64,000 bases of DNA, taken from NCBI RefSeq assembly GCF_005239225.2, contig NC_133296.1, positions 6,138,001-6,202,000 of the forward strand, in the 5' to 3' direction. The notes below the pieces were generated by a model. It saw only the letters and a list, made by a program, of their open reading frames with translations, had not been told where the DNA came from and searched no databases. This DNA is from Populus alba. Lineage: Eukaryota > Streptophyta > Magnoliopsida > Malpighiales > Salicaceae. Both the position numbers and the translations under genes were made by a program. Positions within the stretch are counted from its first letter, which is position 1, and every line of letters begins with the position of its first letter. This document shows, one piece after another, positions 24,301 through 37,319 of the stretch.

Positions 24301-27300
24301 GCAATGTCGCAGCAAAACATGATTAATAAGTGTGATGGGTATTTTGGTAACTATTATGATTGTGATTTATTGTTAAGTATATTACGCAAGGTGAAACAAA
24401 ATGACGAGTTTTTGTTTGTTTTTATATTTTAAAAGTATTTTAAAAAAATTTAATTTTTTTAATTTTAAATTAATATTTGTTTTAGTGTTTTTAAATTATT
24501 TTGTTATTTTAATACGTTGGATATCAAAAATATTATTTTAATATATTTTTAAAAAATAATCATATTTCAACTTTTCGATTTCAATTTCTTTAAAGCCAAT
24601 AAACAATTGAATTTGAAGGCTGGCCGGCAGACGCCAATGCGTCAGCAGTATTTGTAATAAGCTGCTGAAAAGAAAAAAAGTGAATCTTTATTGGACTAAA
24701 AAAATGGAATTTTAATGCGCAGACCCCACCTTCTTTCAGACTTTATACATTCAATTCCTTTCCAGCTGGTAGCCTTGCTAACTTTTTATGAAAAATATAC
24801 TTCCCTTTTCTTATTCCGCATCAGAGAGTTCTAGTTTGATCTCCCATGCATACTAAAGTAACTAAACACCTAAAAACACACGTTTAATAAAATAAATAAA
24901 AAATTATGTATCTTAATAAATAATAATAAATTTATTAGTTCAGTTAAAAAAAAAAAAGATATCCAATCTTATATTACGAGGAGTTTTTTAATTTAAGAAA
25001 TTAAAAAATTATGAAATAAGTAATATTTTTCTTAAATAATAATAAATTTATTAATTCAGTTAAAAATTATGCCCCAACAGTATTTAAAAGCATATATTAA
25101 AATATCTGATTTTATACTACAAGGAGTTTTTAATTTTCACCGATAGGAATAAGTAATTTAAACTCTATTAAAAATTATTTTCTAGTATAATTCATATTTT
25201 TCTTATTAATATATTTTTTAAAATTAAAAAACATATCTTTTTTTGTATCATGTGTTTTTAATTTGATATTTTTTTTTTGAATAAATACATATTTTTTTCT
25301 CATTCAATATTAATGATAAATTATTATCAAAATGTCATATATCAAGTTGATACATAACCATAAAAAAAAATGCAAATGATTCGTCGTTTGTCAATTTAAA
25401 TTCTAATTATTTTGAGGTGGTTGAAAAATCAAGCCGGTGTGTTTTCGAGTTCAAAATTCTATTTTTAATATATTTTGACATAAAAACCTAACAAACACAA
25501 TAGAAGCATCAATAAATTAACTTCTCAACTCAAAACATCCAAAATTGTTCAAAAAACATAAAATCGAGCTAAAGAAAAAAAAAAATCACTCTAGCCCAAT
25601 CTACCTTTTTATGCAAGCTGAATATCATACACATGGTGGAAATAATAAAACAAAATTATTTAGGAGTCCTTAAGATCCCGTTAGACAGATCTAGAGTTGT
25701 TTAAGAATTTATTTTCTAAAGAGCTGATTTTCTTCAGCTTTGAATAATTTTTTAAAGGCTGAGTTGTTGCAAATTACAAGTCATCTAATTGTTCGTCCTC
25801 CAACTGTAATCCATACGAACCACCAATGAGAAATTTCATAAATTTCTATTTTGAAAAGAATGTTTGCTATGCCTAGAGTGCTAAATTTCTATTATGTGAC
25901 TTACATAATTTTTATGTGTAACAGACAATAATTCTAAAATAAAAGGCATAACTTACTATTTATAGAGAAATCTAAAAACCCTATAAATTGATAAAATATC
26001 AATTTGTCCCTTGAATATCATATATTAATTCAGGATAATTTTATAAATTAACGTAATCAACTCCTTACTTGATTTTTCCAGGTCTAGAAATATAATTCAT
26101 ATATTAATTATATTCTTGCTTTTAATTTCTAAAATGAATTTTTATCAAGTCATACTTAATTAAATAATCTCAGTTTAATTCTTGACTAATAGTTCTTCAT
26201 GTGTGTGCCCCATTAGGTTTCTAATATGTTGGCCCAAATATAAATTATAATTATAATTAAATAAATTAATAAATTAAATTTATTATCAATTCAACAATTA
26301 ATTAATTTATATTTGAAGATCAGATGCATCGTTGAGTAACATATCATGATCCTTCAAATATTAGAAAAGTTATTAGTAATTTGACTTAACCTTTGTTTCT
26401 CAATGTAATTAATATCCTTTTATCAATAATGTTTCAATTTAACATTAAAGCATGAAATATGTTCACCATGGTAAATCATGTTTGTTCTCTACAAAATAGT
26501 CATTGATTATTTGAAACTCTTTTCAAATCTTATTCCATTTTGGTCAATAATTTTATAATCAATACTATTTAAGAACACATGACATATATATATTTTTTTA
26601 ATTCAGCTAAGGTGATGAATTCTCTTTTGATCACTCAAATATCTTCATATAGTTTATGTTATACTCAAATGTCTGCCTCTTTATTACTTCGATTAAGATA
26701 ACATGTACCAAGATTAAAACATAATATTCTCTATATAAGATAATTTAATGATCTTAAGTCTAAGGATTATTTACACAATCATCACATTTGCCTTTCCATA
26801 AATATAGGAGATATCTGTATATGAAATTATTATACAAGTAAATTCAATATACATATCTTATGACAAGCACATACTTGTTAGTTCTAGCTATCTATTATAT
26901 CTCAACTTATGAGAACAATTGTTTTATTTTATAAAAAAAAAAATATGTATAAGTTTTTATGACTAATAAATACCCAGTATTTAAAAGAGTATCAACCAAA
27001 AACATTTTAAAAAGAATGTTTTGATACAATAAAAATCTTATAATTACAACAACTTTATAATTTTATTTACAAAATATTTTTGTTCTATGAATTTTATCTT
27101 TATTCTAGATTCATAAATTTAATATTATATAAATATTAAAAATAAATTAAACTTTTATTAATAATAAATATATATTTACATGAATATAATAATATCATAT
27201 ATAATCAACTAACTACTTATACAACTTCAATTCACAACTATCAAACTTCCAACCTTTAACATAAATTTTAACCATTTTAGTTGCCTCAACTTTTCTATGA

Positions 27301-27800
27301 ATTTCTCTCATTCCTCTCTAACTCAAATTAAAAAATAAATCAATTAAATTTTTAAACTAAAATGAAAATTGCTGAGAATTAGGGATTAACCAAAAATTTT
27401 CTCCATGTTTTACAAATTCAATTCTATTTCTTTTATTTTTTTTTTATTTTGCCATAATTCAACACTAATTTCGTCTCATTAAAACATAGAAAAACTCAAT
27501 TAAAAGGAGAAAAAAGGCTTAATAATGGGGGAAAAAAAAAAAAAAAAGAGAGTCAGGAGTGAAGCTCCGTCACAAAACCTAGTTGTTTTAGATGTATCAG
27601 GTAATCGGATTGGATCACCTCAAAATATCATGACATGGCAGTAAGGGAAACACTATTATTCTTAGCATTTTCTTGCCCCACGATCATAGATCCTAAAATG
27701 GGGATTTTGGTTTACATAGAAAATAGAATACACCCTCAAAAGAGCAGGCAGTCAAAGTTTTAGGAAACTAGGATACCTAAACTAGGTGCACAGATTTTGC
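24301..27800. other. A/T-rich intergenic region, no gene seen
   Basis: Long A/T-rich spacer with abundant ATTAAT/AATAAA words and homopolymers. The middle part, roughly 25400-26600, is less simple and may be an old retrotransposon fragment, but no coding motif, PBS or terminal repeat was found. Confidence 0.4.
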
Positions 27801-27904
27801 AGAGGTTATACCTATCCTGCTAAAAATACTCTAAACAATAGGGCATGGCTCGTATAATGCACTTTTGATTGGTCACCCCAATTGAAGAATTTATGGCACA
27901 ACAA

Positions 27905-28045
27905 GCAACTGAATGAATCCAGAAGAGCTCCCAACCTGGCCAAAAAAAAATTGTTTTTGCTTCTTCTGAGCTGGTCCAGAAGAGCTCCCATGGATCTACT
28001 GCTTTTGCTTCTTCTGAGCTGGTCCAGAAGAGCTCCCAACCTGGC
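27905..28045 (-). repeat. Local triplication around the last COMMD exon
   Basis: The terminal exon block (GAGCTCTTCTGGACCAGC then TCAGAAGAAGCAAAA on the minus strand) occurs at 28040-28000 and again at 27989-27953. The acceptor-plus-exon start ttttggccag|GTTGGGAGC occurs at 28040 and again near 27936. Only the first copy follows the usual intron and gives a short in-frame tail before the stop. Confidence 0.8.
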
Positions 28046-31000
28046 CAAAAAATAATTGTTTAAAATAACAAGTTCAGCTTTTATCAACAACAGGAAAGAA
28101 TCACACCCCTTGGAAAAATCTAAGCACCCAAGAGTTGCATTTTAAGCATCACCGACTGGTGCAACTACAACATGGATTTCCCTCGCAATATCAAGCATGT
28201 GTGCAACCACAGAAATATAAATTCAAGAAAGCACAGAGAATATTTGTAAAGCATCAGATCAGCTAAGCATCCAGGATTTTAAATTGACGACCTAGTTACA
28301 CCAAATGATGAGGATCTTTGTTTATTTTGGAGTAGCTTGGACAGAAAAGTGAAATCCGACTAAAAGCCAGTACTACCATCATTCACCTCATTTGTTCTCT
28401 TCCAATTTATTTATTTCGTAACCTTAAGCTTGACGCCCTTTGTTTTGAAATTTTTTATTGGTATTAAGATTAAAAAAAATAAAATAGAGACCAGTGCAGT
28501 CAGTAGTGGAACTATACAACAAGCTTTTTTTCCCCAGAATTTCGCTACTAGGAAAGTGCAGAGATATTAAATTAAGGATCCTACAGTTTCCAAATACACC
28601 CTTTTTTCCCAGAAAAAAAGAGAATGAAATGGTAGATATTTGAAGTAATATACCTCTTATATCCATTCATTTATATGAAATAATCCAACTAGCACCAATT
28701 TCTATCATCATACTACCACGCACCTAGTTTAGACTTTACACACAATTCTGTGCAAATAATTTTGAGTTTCTTCATAAACAGTTAAATGATGAAACGAGAA
28801 GAGAAACACCCATTGAAAATCCCCAGAGCATGAAAAGCATTGGTCTTTTATTTTTTTGACAAGGAAGATAGCAGGCATTCTTTTTCATAATTTTCTCTTC
28901 TTGTTTATTAAATGACCTGACATATTTCAAAATTTTGATAAATGAGTCCAATTTTAAAGAACCCTAGAAAGATCATCAATTTTTTAAAAAATTTTTACTT
29001 GCAGACATATCAAGATTGAGAATTGTGCATACCCTGCTAGAAAGCTGCTCATTGATGTAGGTCATTGATCTTAACATAGCTTCAAGCGTGTCTCTGCTAA
29101 GCTGAAATTTCACTTCTGTTTCTCCTGAAGAAGACTTGCTGTAATCTTGAAGCTATGAATCAAGACAGGAATATATATATAAGATACACAAAAGAGCACC
29201 ATAAGAAGTTGTAATAACTGAATAGAAAGAGAGTTATGCATTCTGAAAAAGGAAGCACTTGTGAAGTGTTCATTAAATGTGAGGAATTCAAACTTGATAG
29301 ATACTTGAGGAAAGGTCTAAATTCTAAGTATTATCAAATATGAGGAATTCACACTTGATAAGTACTTAGAGGAAGGTCTAAAATTCTAATTAGATATGTT
29401 TTCAAAGTAGATCTAAAACAGCAATGATTCTTGGCCTCTATACACCACTTTCCATCACTTAAGGAATTGTATCCTGAATAACTCACTATATGGAATGCTT
29501 TACAAACACACAACAGTACAGAGATCCTATTGCTCTGAATCAGCCAATGTCTATCAATAAGAATACCCATGAGCCGTTACAGCTTGGAATCTATAGTACA
29601 CTGCCACTCTGTTCAACCCTTGTTTCCTGATGAAGCTACTTTTTTAATTTGAAACCACTATTGACCTCGTCCCCATACAGGCTGCCATTATGAAAGTGTG
29701 AAACATATAGGACTGTGCTCATATCAACCCAGGGGGACAAATGACCCAATAAAACAGCTAATAAGTCCAGGCTGGGTAATCTCTCTTTTGGTGACATAAT
29801 ATGCCTAAAGAACCCAATAGCTGACACAATCAATCACAAAGAAAATGAGACCTTTAATGGCAAAATAGTTTGGATCAAAAAGAGCAGGAGAACCAGTCAG
29901 AAATATAAAGCTTGCAATTCAACAAGAATAATATCTCTGTAATTTCAAAGTCTACAATTCCAATAGTGCATTAAATGACCATTCAAAAAGTCAGTACAAG
30001 TTCTCTTTACTTGTGGAGAAACATGTAGCTCTTTGGAAGTATGCTCAGCTTACTGAGACAAGAAAACAACACAATGCATTCACATACCTTGAGAGTTATG
30101 ATGGCAACTCTATTAGCTGATGAAGGGTTGCGATTCTCTGCGGTCCATGTCATTGATTTGAGGCGAGGTACATTAGCCTATATAATAGTAAAATCCAGTC
30201 ACATATAAATTACCAAAGGATTCAAATTTCTGATGTGCATTATCATGAGCAATCTTGTTCACTTTATTGAAGGCCTGAAATTTTAATGTATACACGAAAG
30301 CAATTACACCTTAATAGATATTATTAGCCGAAAAAGATATGTAAGTACATAAATAAAATTTCTACATTAGCCTTTTGCTAATCAGAGATGCTCTTTCAAA
30401 CCCAAATTGCTGTGTATGGTAATGGGAGAGAGATGTAAGGACATGGTGGTATAGTTCCCCCCAAAGAAAAAGAAGCTTGTTAGACTTCTCATGGAGGGTT
30501 AAACAACATATTTCAAGACTTCCTTTGAGTTGTAATTGAAAGGCAGGACTCCAACTAAAGTTGCTTTCTCAGGGGGCGATGGCAAAGCTCAATAGGAATA
30601 TGAACAGGATCATGTCAAAAGAGATTAAAAAAATAGGAACTGGACTAGCATGGTGTTGTAAGCATAAGTGCAGTCAATGGATAGCATAGGACCGTTTCTC
30701 ACTTCATTCCTGGGAAGCAAGAGAAAAGTAGGTCTTAGTTATTTTTTAATCAAGTAGGACAACGGCAATTTCAGGGATTCGCATGCTAAAAGGCTGGAAA
30801 GATAGAATTTTGGAATGGCTGAGATGGTGCAATCTGAAGGATGTTTCAGTATGAATGACGCACTTGTATTAAATGTGGCTTTTGTGGCCTGAGATGAACA
30901 GAAAGAGATTTGAAGTGAAGGAGATTGAGATGCATTGTTTTCAGAGCCAGTTTCAATCTCAATTGGATTAACTTCTTGACTGCTGTTCCCTCTATGACCT

Positions 31001-32341
31001 TGTTACAGGATCTTTCAGCTTCCTAGGAATCAACGATTAGGATTTAGGATTATAAGTGCTGTATTTATAAAATCTCCTCCTCTTCTTTCTCTTTTAAGTT
31101 TCTCCCCATAGAAATCCAGTGCAAGTGGGTAGAGTCACTCTTTTCCCCTTCTACTTAATTGTTTCTCTAGAAAGAATTGCCAATCCGATTTTTGCTGGAC
31201 ATACAGCTTCTTTTACCGAGTTAGAGAACAATTCAGCACGACAAAAATAGTTTCACTAGAACAAGTAAACAAAATCAGTCAACCTATTCTCTTTGTTAAT
31301 TTCAGATATCCTCAAAGCAAATTTGAGCAACCGAGTACTAGTTCAAGGCTTCCTTTCTTTTCACTATTTTTTTTTCAAGTGGGGCACTGAGAGCCAGAAA
31401 GTAAGACATTACCGACTAGAGCAGATACCTCCTTAGTGACAAATGATATTAGAGGGTAAAACCAGAGTTCTCATTCAAGGATAACAAACAGTTTAAAATA
31501 TCTAAAATAAATGTAGCAGCTAACTACTTGTTTATGGCATAGTACATTGAAGAAAAACACAGTAACTAACTCATGTTTACTTCCCTTACCATGTTGTCAA
31601 GAGGAGTAACATGATGTTGGGCAAAAACTGAGGCAGCAGTTTCAGCAATCATTGACGTAGGCTCCTCAAAACCATTATGATTAAAACGTCCATTAGTATC
31701 ATCTTGACGAGGCCAAAGCTGCGTCGGAACCTCAGCCGTAAACGACGGCGGACCACTAATCCCAAAAACACTAGTCCTCGGCAACGAATGCTGGATAGGA
31801 AAAAACATGTGTTAACCAAAATGACAAATACAAAAAAAAATAAGAGGCAAGAAAAAACCTGTTCGGTTGTAGCTAAATCATCCTGCTTCCATTGAATTTG
31901 ATACTTGTGGAGCAAAGTGATAAGAGTGGTTTGCAAATCAAGGGATAAATCAGGTGGAAACAGCTTCAGCAGCTCATCACTGCCCATACTCTCATGTACA
32001 CATTTTCTGATAATCGAACGAAGGCATGCCAAAACCTACAACTACAACAACCTTTTCAGTTAACTAATTAACTAGCTATTATTCAAAAAAGAATAAGAAA
32101 AAAAAGAGGAGGAGAAGGAAGAAGAAGAAGTGATTACGGGATCGAGTTGAGGAAGGGAAGGGAGATCGAGGAGAGATTGAAAGCGGGATTTAAGGGGAGA
32201 AGGGAGACCAGTTCTTCTGGTTTTCCAGAGAGAAGTAAGGATGTGCTCAACATCTTCTTCCTTTGTTGCTACTGATGATAGCTTGTGAAGCTGCAGATAT
32301 AGGGAATCATCATCCTCCATTTTCTCCATTTTAATTTCCAA
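27996..32341 (-). CDS. COMM domain-containing protein, COMMD9-like
   Basis: Six coding exons on minus: 32138-32341, 31859-32035, 31590-31790, 30088-30177, 29033-29152 and 27996-28040, all joined at phase 0, giving 278 aa. The N-terminal helical part contains [20 protein letters not shown] and [20 protein letters not shown], matching the layout of COMMD9 (LFP..F...L..LL). The COMM domain follows at ~195-265: [42 protein letters not shown] and YINEQLSS, ending in a Lys/Gln-rich tail. Between the two is a ~65-aa Pro/Thr-rich linker (exon 3) not typical of animal COMMD9. COMMD proteins form heteromers in the Commander complex, which acts in endosomal recycling; the plant role is inferred from family only. 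In-frame Met codons at residues 5 and 8 are alternative starts. Confidence 0.82.
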
Positions 32342-33050
32342 TAAATGGCTTCAATTTCTGCCCCTGCAATTTGCCTACTGAAGTCTATATTATTTTGTTA
32401 ACATATTTTTATTTTAAAATATATTAAAATTATATATTTTATATTTTTTAAAATTTATTTTTAATATCACAGTAAAATAATTTTAAAAAATATAAAAAAT
32501 AAAATATCTTGAAAATTCTAAACCGATCTGTTGTTGTTGGTAAAATGATATTTACTATTCTCCTTTTCTTTTTCTACCATTTACATTTTGTTTACAATCA
32601 CTCACACATAGTTATTTAAGAATCAGTTATTGTATTTTCAATTGGATTTTTTTTTTTTTTTTTTTTTTTTTTATCTTATAACTTAACTATCCTCAATATA
32701 GTTTTTAGACCCGACCCGGTTTAAGACCCAGGTTCCGGGTTTTGACCAGGTTACCAGGTTTTGACCAAGTTACTTAGTCGTTCGAGTCAATTTTTTTTTT
32801 TAATAAAAAAATCAAAATGATATTATTTTAGTAATAAAAACCCAAACTTTCCAAATAGAGAGATAATATTAACTTTTATCTTCAAAATTTAAAATTAAGT
32901 CGATAGAAAAAAATTAAAATTAACTAATTAGGTTAAAGGTTATTAAAATTGAGGTATTAAAATCATTTTATTAGTTTTATATATAAAACGAGATGACATG
33001 TCCACGTACTACCACGAGCTTATAAACAAAAATACTTGATAGTGTTATAA
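32342..33050. other. Upstream of COMMD gene; A/T-rich spacer with long poly-T
   Basis: Contains a run of about 24 T at 32649-32672 and a short stretch (32705-32790) of ccgggtt/gacccgg-type words resembling LTR debris. No gene seen. Confidence 0.4.
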
Positions 33051-33059
33051 GTGTGAATC

Positions 33060-35850
33060 AACGCTAGATAAATAATAGAAACTAAAGGTATGATGGAGCA
33101 AATATTTCATGACGGAAAAAAAAAGTTGTATTAGTGATAAAAAAACTTAGAGACTGAACAAAATAATTTATAGCAATCTACAGTATTTTGTGAGGAAAGA
33201 TACAATATTTTCGTTACATGATTTAGCTTTTCTATTAATAAAAAGCAAAAAAAAAAATTACAAAGTTAAATTCTCTACCAATTTAATATTAAAAAAGCTA
33301 AATCATAAAAATACTTAGAGACTGAACAAAATGATTTGTAGCAATCTACAATATTTTGTGAGGAAAGATACAGTGCTTTCGCCACATGATTTAGCTTTTC
33401 TATTAATAAAAAGCAAAAAAAATTACAAAGTTAAATTCTTTACCAACTTAATATTAAAAATGCTAAATCATTAAAAAAACTACAATGCTTTTTCCATATG
33501 ATTTAGCTTTATTGTAATTATAATTCTTAACCAACTCAATATTAAAAAAAAAAAAAAAGACAAAGATAATTTTGGAAAAAATCATAAAACAATCATTTGG
33601 GAAAACACTGCAACAATTCATAGTGTTTTAAATAAAAAAGAATTACAAAGCTAAATTCTTAATTAGCTCAATATAAAAAAAATCGACAAATACAATTTTA
33701 GAAAAAAAAAACACAAAAAAGGGGGGGAAATCATGTTAGAAACACTGTAGCAATTCACATTGTTTTGTGATGAAAGCTACAATGTTTCTCATTATGATTT
33801 AGCCTTATTTGTAATGACTTGTAATTGTAATTCTCAAACAATTTAATATTAAAATAAAATAAAATTGACAAAGATAATTTTAAAAAAATTAAAAAAAAAA
33901 CCATGCGGAGAGACACTATAGCAATCTACAATGTTTTATGAGGAAAGCTACATTGCTTTCCTCACATGATTAAGTTTTATTACAAAGTTAAATTCTAACC
34001 AATTTAATATTAAATAAAATAAAATCGACGAAGATAATTTTGGAAAAAAAATATTACAAAAAATAAAACACAAAAAGAAACTGGAAAAAAACTATATGAG
34101 GAAAAACTATATCAATCCATAATGTTTTGTGAGGAAAAACTTGTATTTACTTGTAATTGTAATTCTTAACCAATTTATTATTTAAAAAATAAAATTGACA
34201 AAGATAATTTTAGGGAAAAACATAACAAAACAAAAAAAAACCATGTGGAAAAAAATATTGTAACAATCCATAGTAATTTGTGATGAAAGTTATAGTGCTT
34301 TCTTCACATATTGTAAGTGTAATTTTTAACCAGCTCAATATTAAAAAAAAAATAAAAAAGATAATTTCAGAGAAAAAAAAAACCATTCGAAGAAACATTG
34401 TAGCAATCAACAATGTTTAAAGGAAAAAAATTACAAAACTAAATTCTTAATCAGCTCAATATTAAAAAAAATCAACAAATATAATTTTGAAAAATAAAAA
34501 AATAAAATAGAAAAACTATGTGGGAAAACATCGCAGCAATTCACAGTATTTTAAAGAAAAAAATTACAAAGCGAAATTTTTAACCAATTCAATATTTAAA
34601 AAGTAAAATCAACAAAAATAATTTTGAAAAAAAAATAAATGCAAAAAAAAAAGAAAACAGAGGAAAGTTGAAAAAAAAAAACAGGGGGAAAGTTGGAAAA
34701 GAAATGAAAAAATGAAAAAAATAAATAAAAATAAAATAGAAATGCACTGTGGATTATTGTTGTAATCCATATTGATTTTGGGTGTGGGGAAACAATGATT
34801 TCCCCACACCATTTAGTGTCATAAAAAACAAATCATGAGGAGAAACACTGTAGTAATCAATAATAACCTTAATATTAAAAAAAAATCGACAAATATAATT
34901 TTGAAAAATTAAAAATAAAATTGAAAAACTATGTGGGAAAATACCATTGCAATCCACAGTATTTTAAAGAAAAAAATTACAAAGCAAAATTTTTAACCAA
35001 CTCAATATTAAAAAGAATTGACAAATATAATTTTAAAAAATAAAAAATAAAATAGAAAAACTATGTGGGAAAACACCGCAATAATCTACAATATTTTAAA
35101 GGAAAAAAAATTACAAAGTGAAATTTTTAACCTACTCAATATTTAAAAAGTAAAATCAACAAAAATAATTTTGGTAAAAAAAAAAAAAAAACAAATGAAA
35201 GTTGAAAAAAAAAGAAAAGAAAAATAAAAAAAGGGGAAAGTTGGGAAAAAAAATGAAAAAATAAAAAAAAAATGAAGAAGAAGAAGAAGAAGAAGAAGAA
35301 GAAGAAGAAGGAGGAGGAGGAGGAATGCACTCTGGATTGCTATTGGAATCCGCATTGATTTTGGTGTAAGGAAAAAAATCGAAAAATATAATTTTGAAAA
35401 ATTAAAACATAAAATTTAAAAAACTATTTTGAAAAATACCGCAACAATTCACAGTTTTTAAAGGAAAAAAAATTAGAAAGTGAAATTTTTAATCAGCTCA
35501 ATATTAAAAAAATCGATAAATATAATTTTGAAAAATAAAAAAATAAAATAGAAAAATCATGTGGAAAAATACAACTACAATCCACAATATTTTAAAGAAA
35601 AAAACAATCACAAAGCAAAATTTTTAACCAACTCAATATTTAAGAACTAAAATCAACAAAAATAATTTTGAAACAAAAAGAAAAAATAAATGCAAAAAAA
35701 AAATAAATAGAGGAAAGTTGAAAAAAAAAGAGAAAAGTTGGAAAAAAAATAAAAAAAATACAAAAAAAAGAAAGATGAATTCACTATGGATTATTGTTGT
35801 AATCCATAGTGACTTTGGTGTGGGAGAACAATGATTCGCCTACACCATTT
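33060..35850. repeat. Degenerate A-rich tandem repeat array (about 15 units)
   Basis: A composite unit recurs: ccaactcaatattaaaaa, then tcgacaaagataattttgga, an A-rich run, accatgtgggaaaacac, tgtagcaatccacagtgttt, and often tgaggaaagctacaatgctt then tccacatgatttagctttat. The anchor word ..caatattaaa occurs near 33286, 33450, 33535, 33663, 33838, 33998, 34170, 34330, 34453, 34590, 34867, 34999, 35130, 35495 and 35628, so spacing varies from about 85 to 365 bp and is mostly 120-170 bp. Units lose or keep the pieces independently. No coding potential: the phenylalanine-rich minus-strand ORFs here simply translate poly-A/GAA. Confidence 0.8.
35273..35324 (+). repeat. (GAA)n/(GGA)n microsatellite
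   Basis: About thirteen GAA triplets followed by four GGA triplets, inside the A-rich tandem array. Confidence 0.95.
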
Positions 35851-37319
35851 ATAGTATTATTAATAATATTAATGAAATATTGAAAAAATAACAAACAAAA
35901 AAAATCTTGATTTTAAATATATTAAAGTATAAGGCAGAGTTTAAGTAATTTAACATATATTGTACATCATTATTTCAAATGTCGTTCACTATAGTTATGT
36001 TATTTTTTCTTCTAATATCATTTTTTATTAATAAAAAAATTAAGAATTTACTTTACATTAAGATTTAAAATACTATTAATTATAATAGTGTAATTATAAA
36101 ATTAATCTTTAATAAAAAAAATCTTTGAATTAGGCATTAAGAACAAGATAATCTTTTTATTATGACATAATTGTCTTTAACATATTATATAAGGTTAGAA
36201 TTGGTATTTTTTTGGTACAATGAAATTACTACTTTAACCCTAGAATAAATAAATTTATGGGATGATTATATGGGCCTATGCCAAAGATGTGTTTGAGTGA
36301 TTGCTCAAGCGGGCTTGCGATGAGATCCATGTTAGCTTTCAAGGAGTCTAACTCCTTTTTGAAGTGGGAATTTCCGCAAGTACGTTCTTTATTCTCCATA
36401 CTTTTTTGTCACAATCGGGTGTAGTAAACTTTGCGGATTGAGCTTTTCAGGGACCTATATTTCAACCAGTATATGCAAACATGGCATTTAAACAAGAAAC
36501 ATGAATGCATATATGCTTTTGAACACAAGTGTATGTACATGCACATAAAAAATAGATTAACCTATTCAAAGAGCTAATTTATGACTTCTTTATTGAATAC
36601 GAATAAAAATCCATAGTCTGATTAATTTGAAAAGATCTTTCTGAAATCCTCTTGGTTAAATCCTATACATTAGAGAATGCTAAAACATAAAGGTGGGTCT
36701 AAGCTCTTTTTATTCAAAAAAGACAAAATAGTTTCTATGTGCTATAATTTCCTAGCCTTGGTTCTTAGACAATTCTTCCAGCTGGTTACATCATCTCAGA
36801 TTATTACCTGTATTAAGAAATAATCATGGTCTTAACTTAGAAAATCTTGCAGAGTTCAAGATTATTAATCAGGTATGCTTTGATGTAAAATGGAGGTGAC
36901 ACGTACAAATTAAAGACATGTTCTATTTATTAAGTGAACATATGTAAGTTTTCTACCTAGTCTGAAAAAGGTCTTAGATCTGCTTAGTGACGATCTTTAC
37001 AAAGACAATATAAGAGCGTTGCGAGGAATGGATAAAGTATGTATACCCATCATTATGAAGAAAGCACTCAAATATGAGTTGAGTATTTCACGCATTTGAA
37101 TCTTGACCGGTAGCCATAGGACAGATCACTAATCCACCACCTAACCTAAAAGTTTGTGTGTGCTTGAAAAATTAAGACATTTGATGCATGGGCAATATGT
37201 ATAAAAATTAAAGTATAAGCAAATGATATAAAGAAATGCATGTTAAAAATAAACACACAGACCAAACAATTAAAAATAAAACACAACAATCAGATAAAAA
37301 ACAAAGCTTATTCCACAAA
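35851..37319. other. Retroelement-like non-coding region
   Basis: A/T-rich at first; from about 36240 the composition becomes more balanced, with no ORFs. It continues, on the minus strand, the retroelement leader-like copy whose related inverse lies at 39940-40330, so it is probably non-coding retrotransposon sequence. No pol motifs found. Confidence 0.35.

Noticed and set aside
35136..35355. Phe/Leu-rich minus-strand ORFs
   Set aside because: Translation of poly-A and GAA microsatellite within the tandem array.
33060..35850. CRISPR-like array
   Set aside because: Repeats are degenerate, spacing is irregular, units are A-rich, and the context is a plant nuclear genome.
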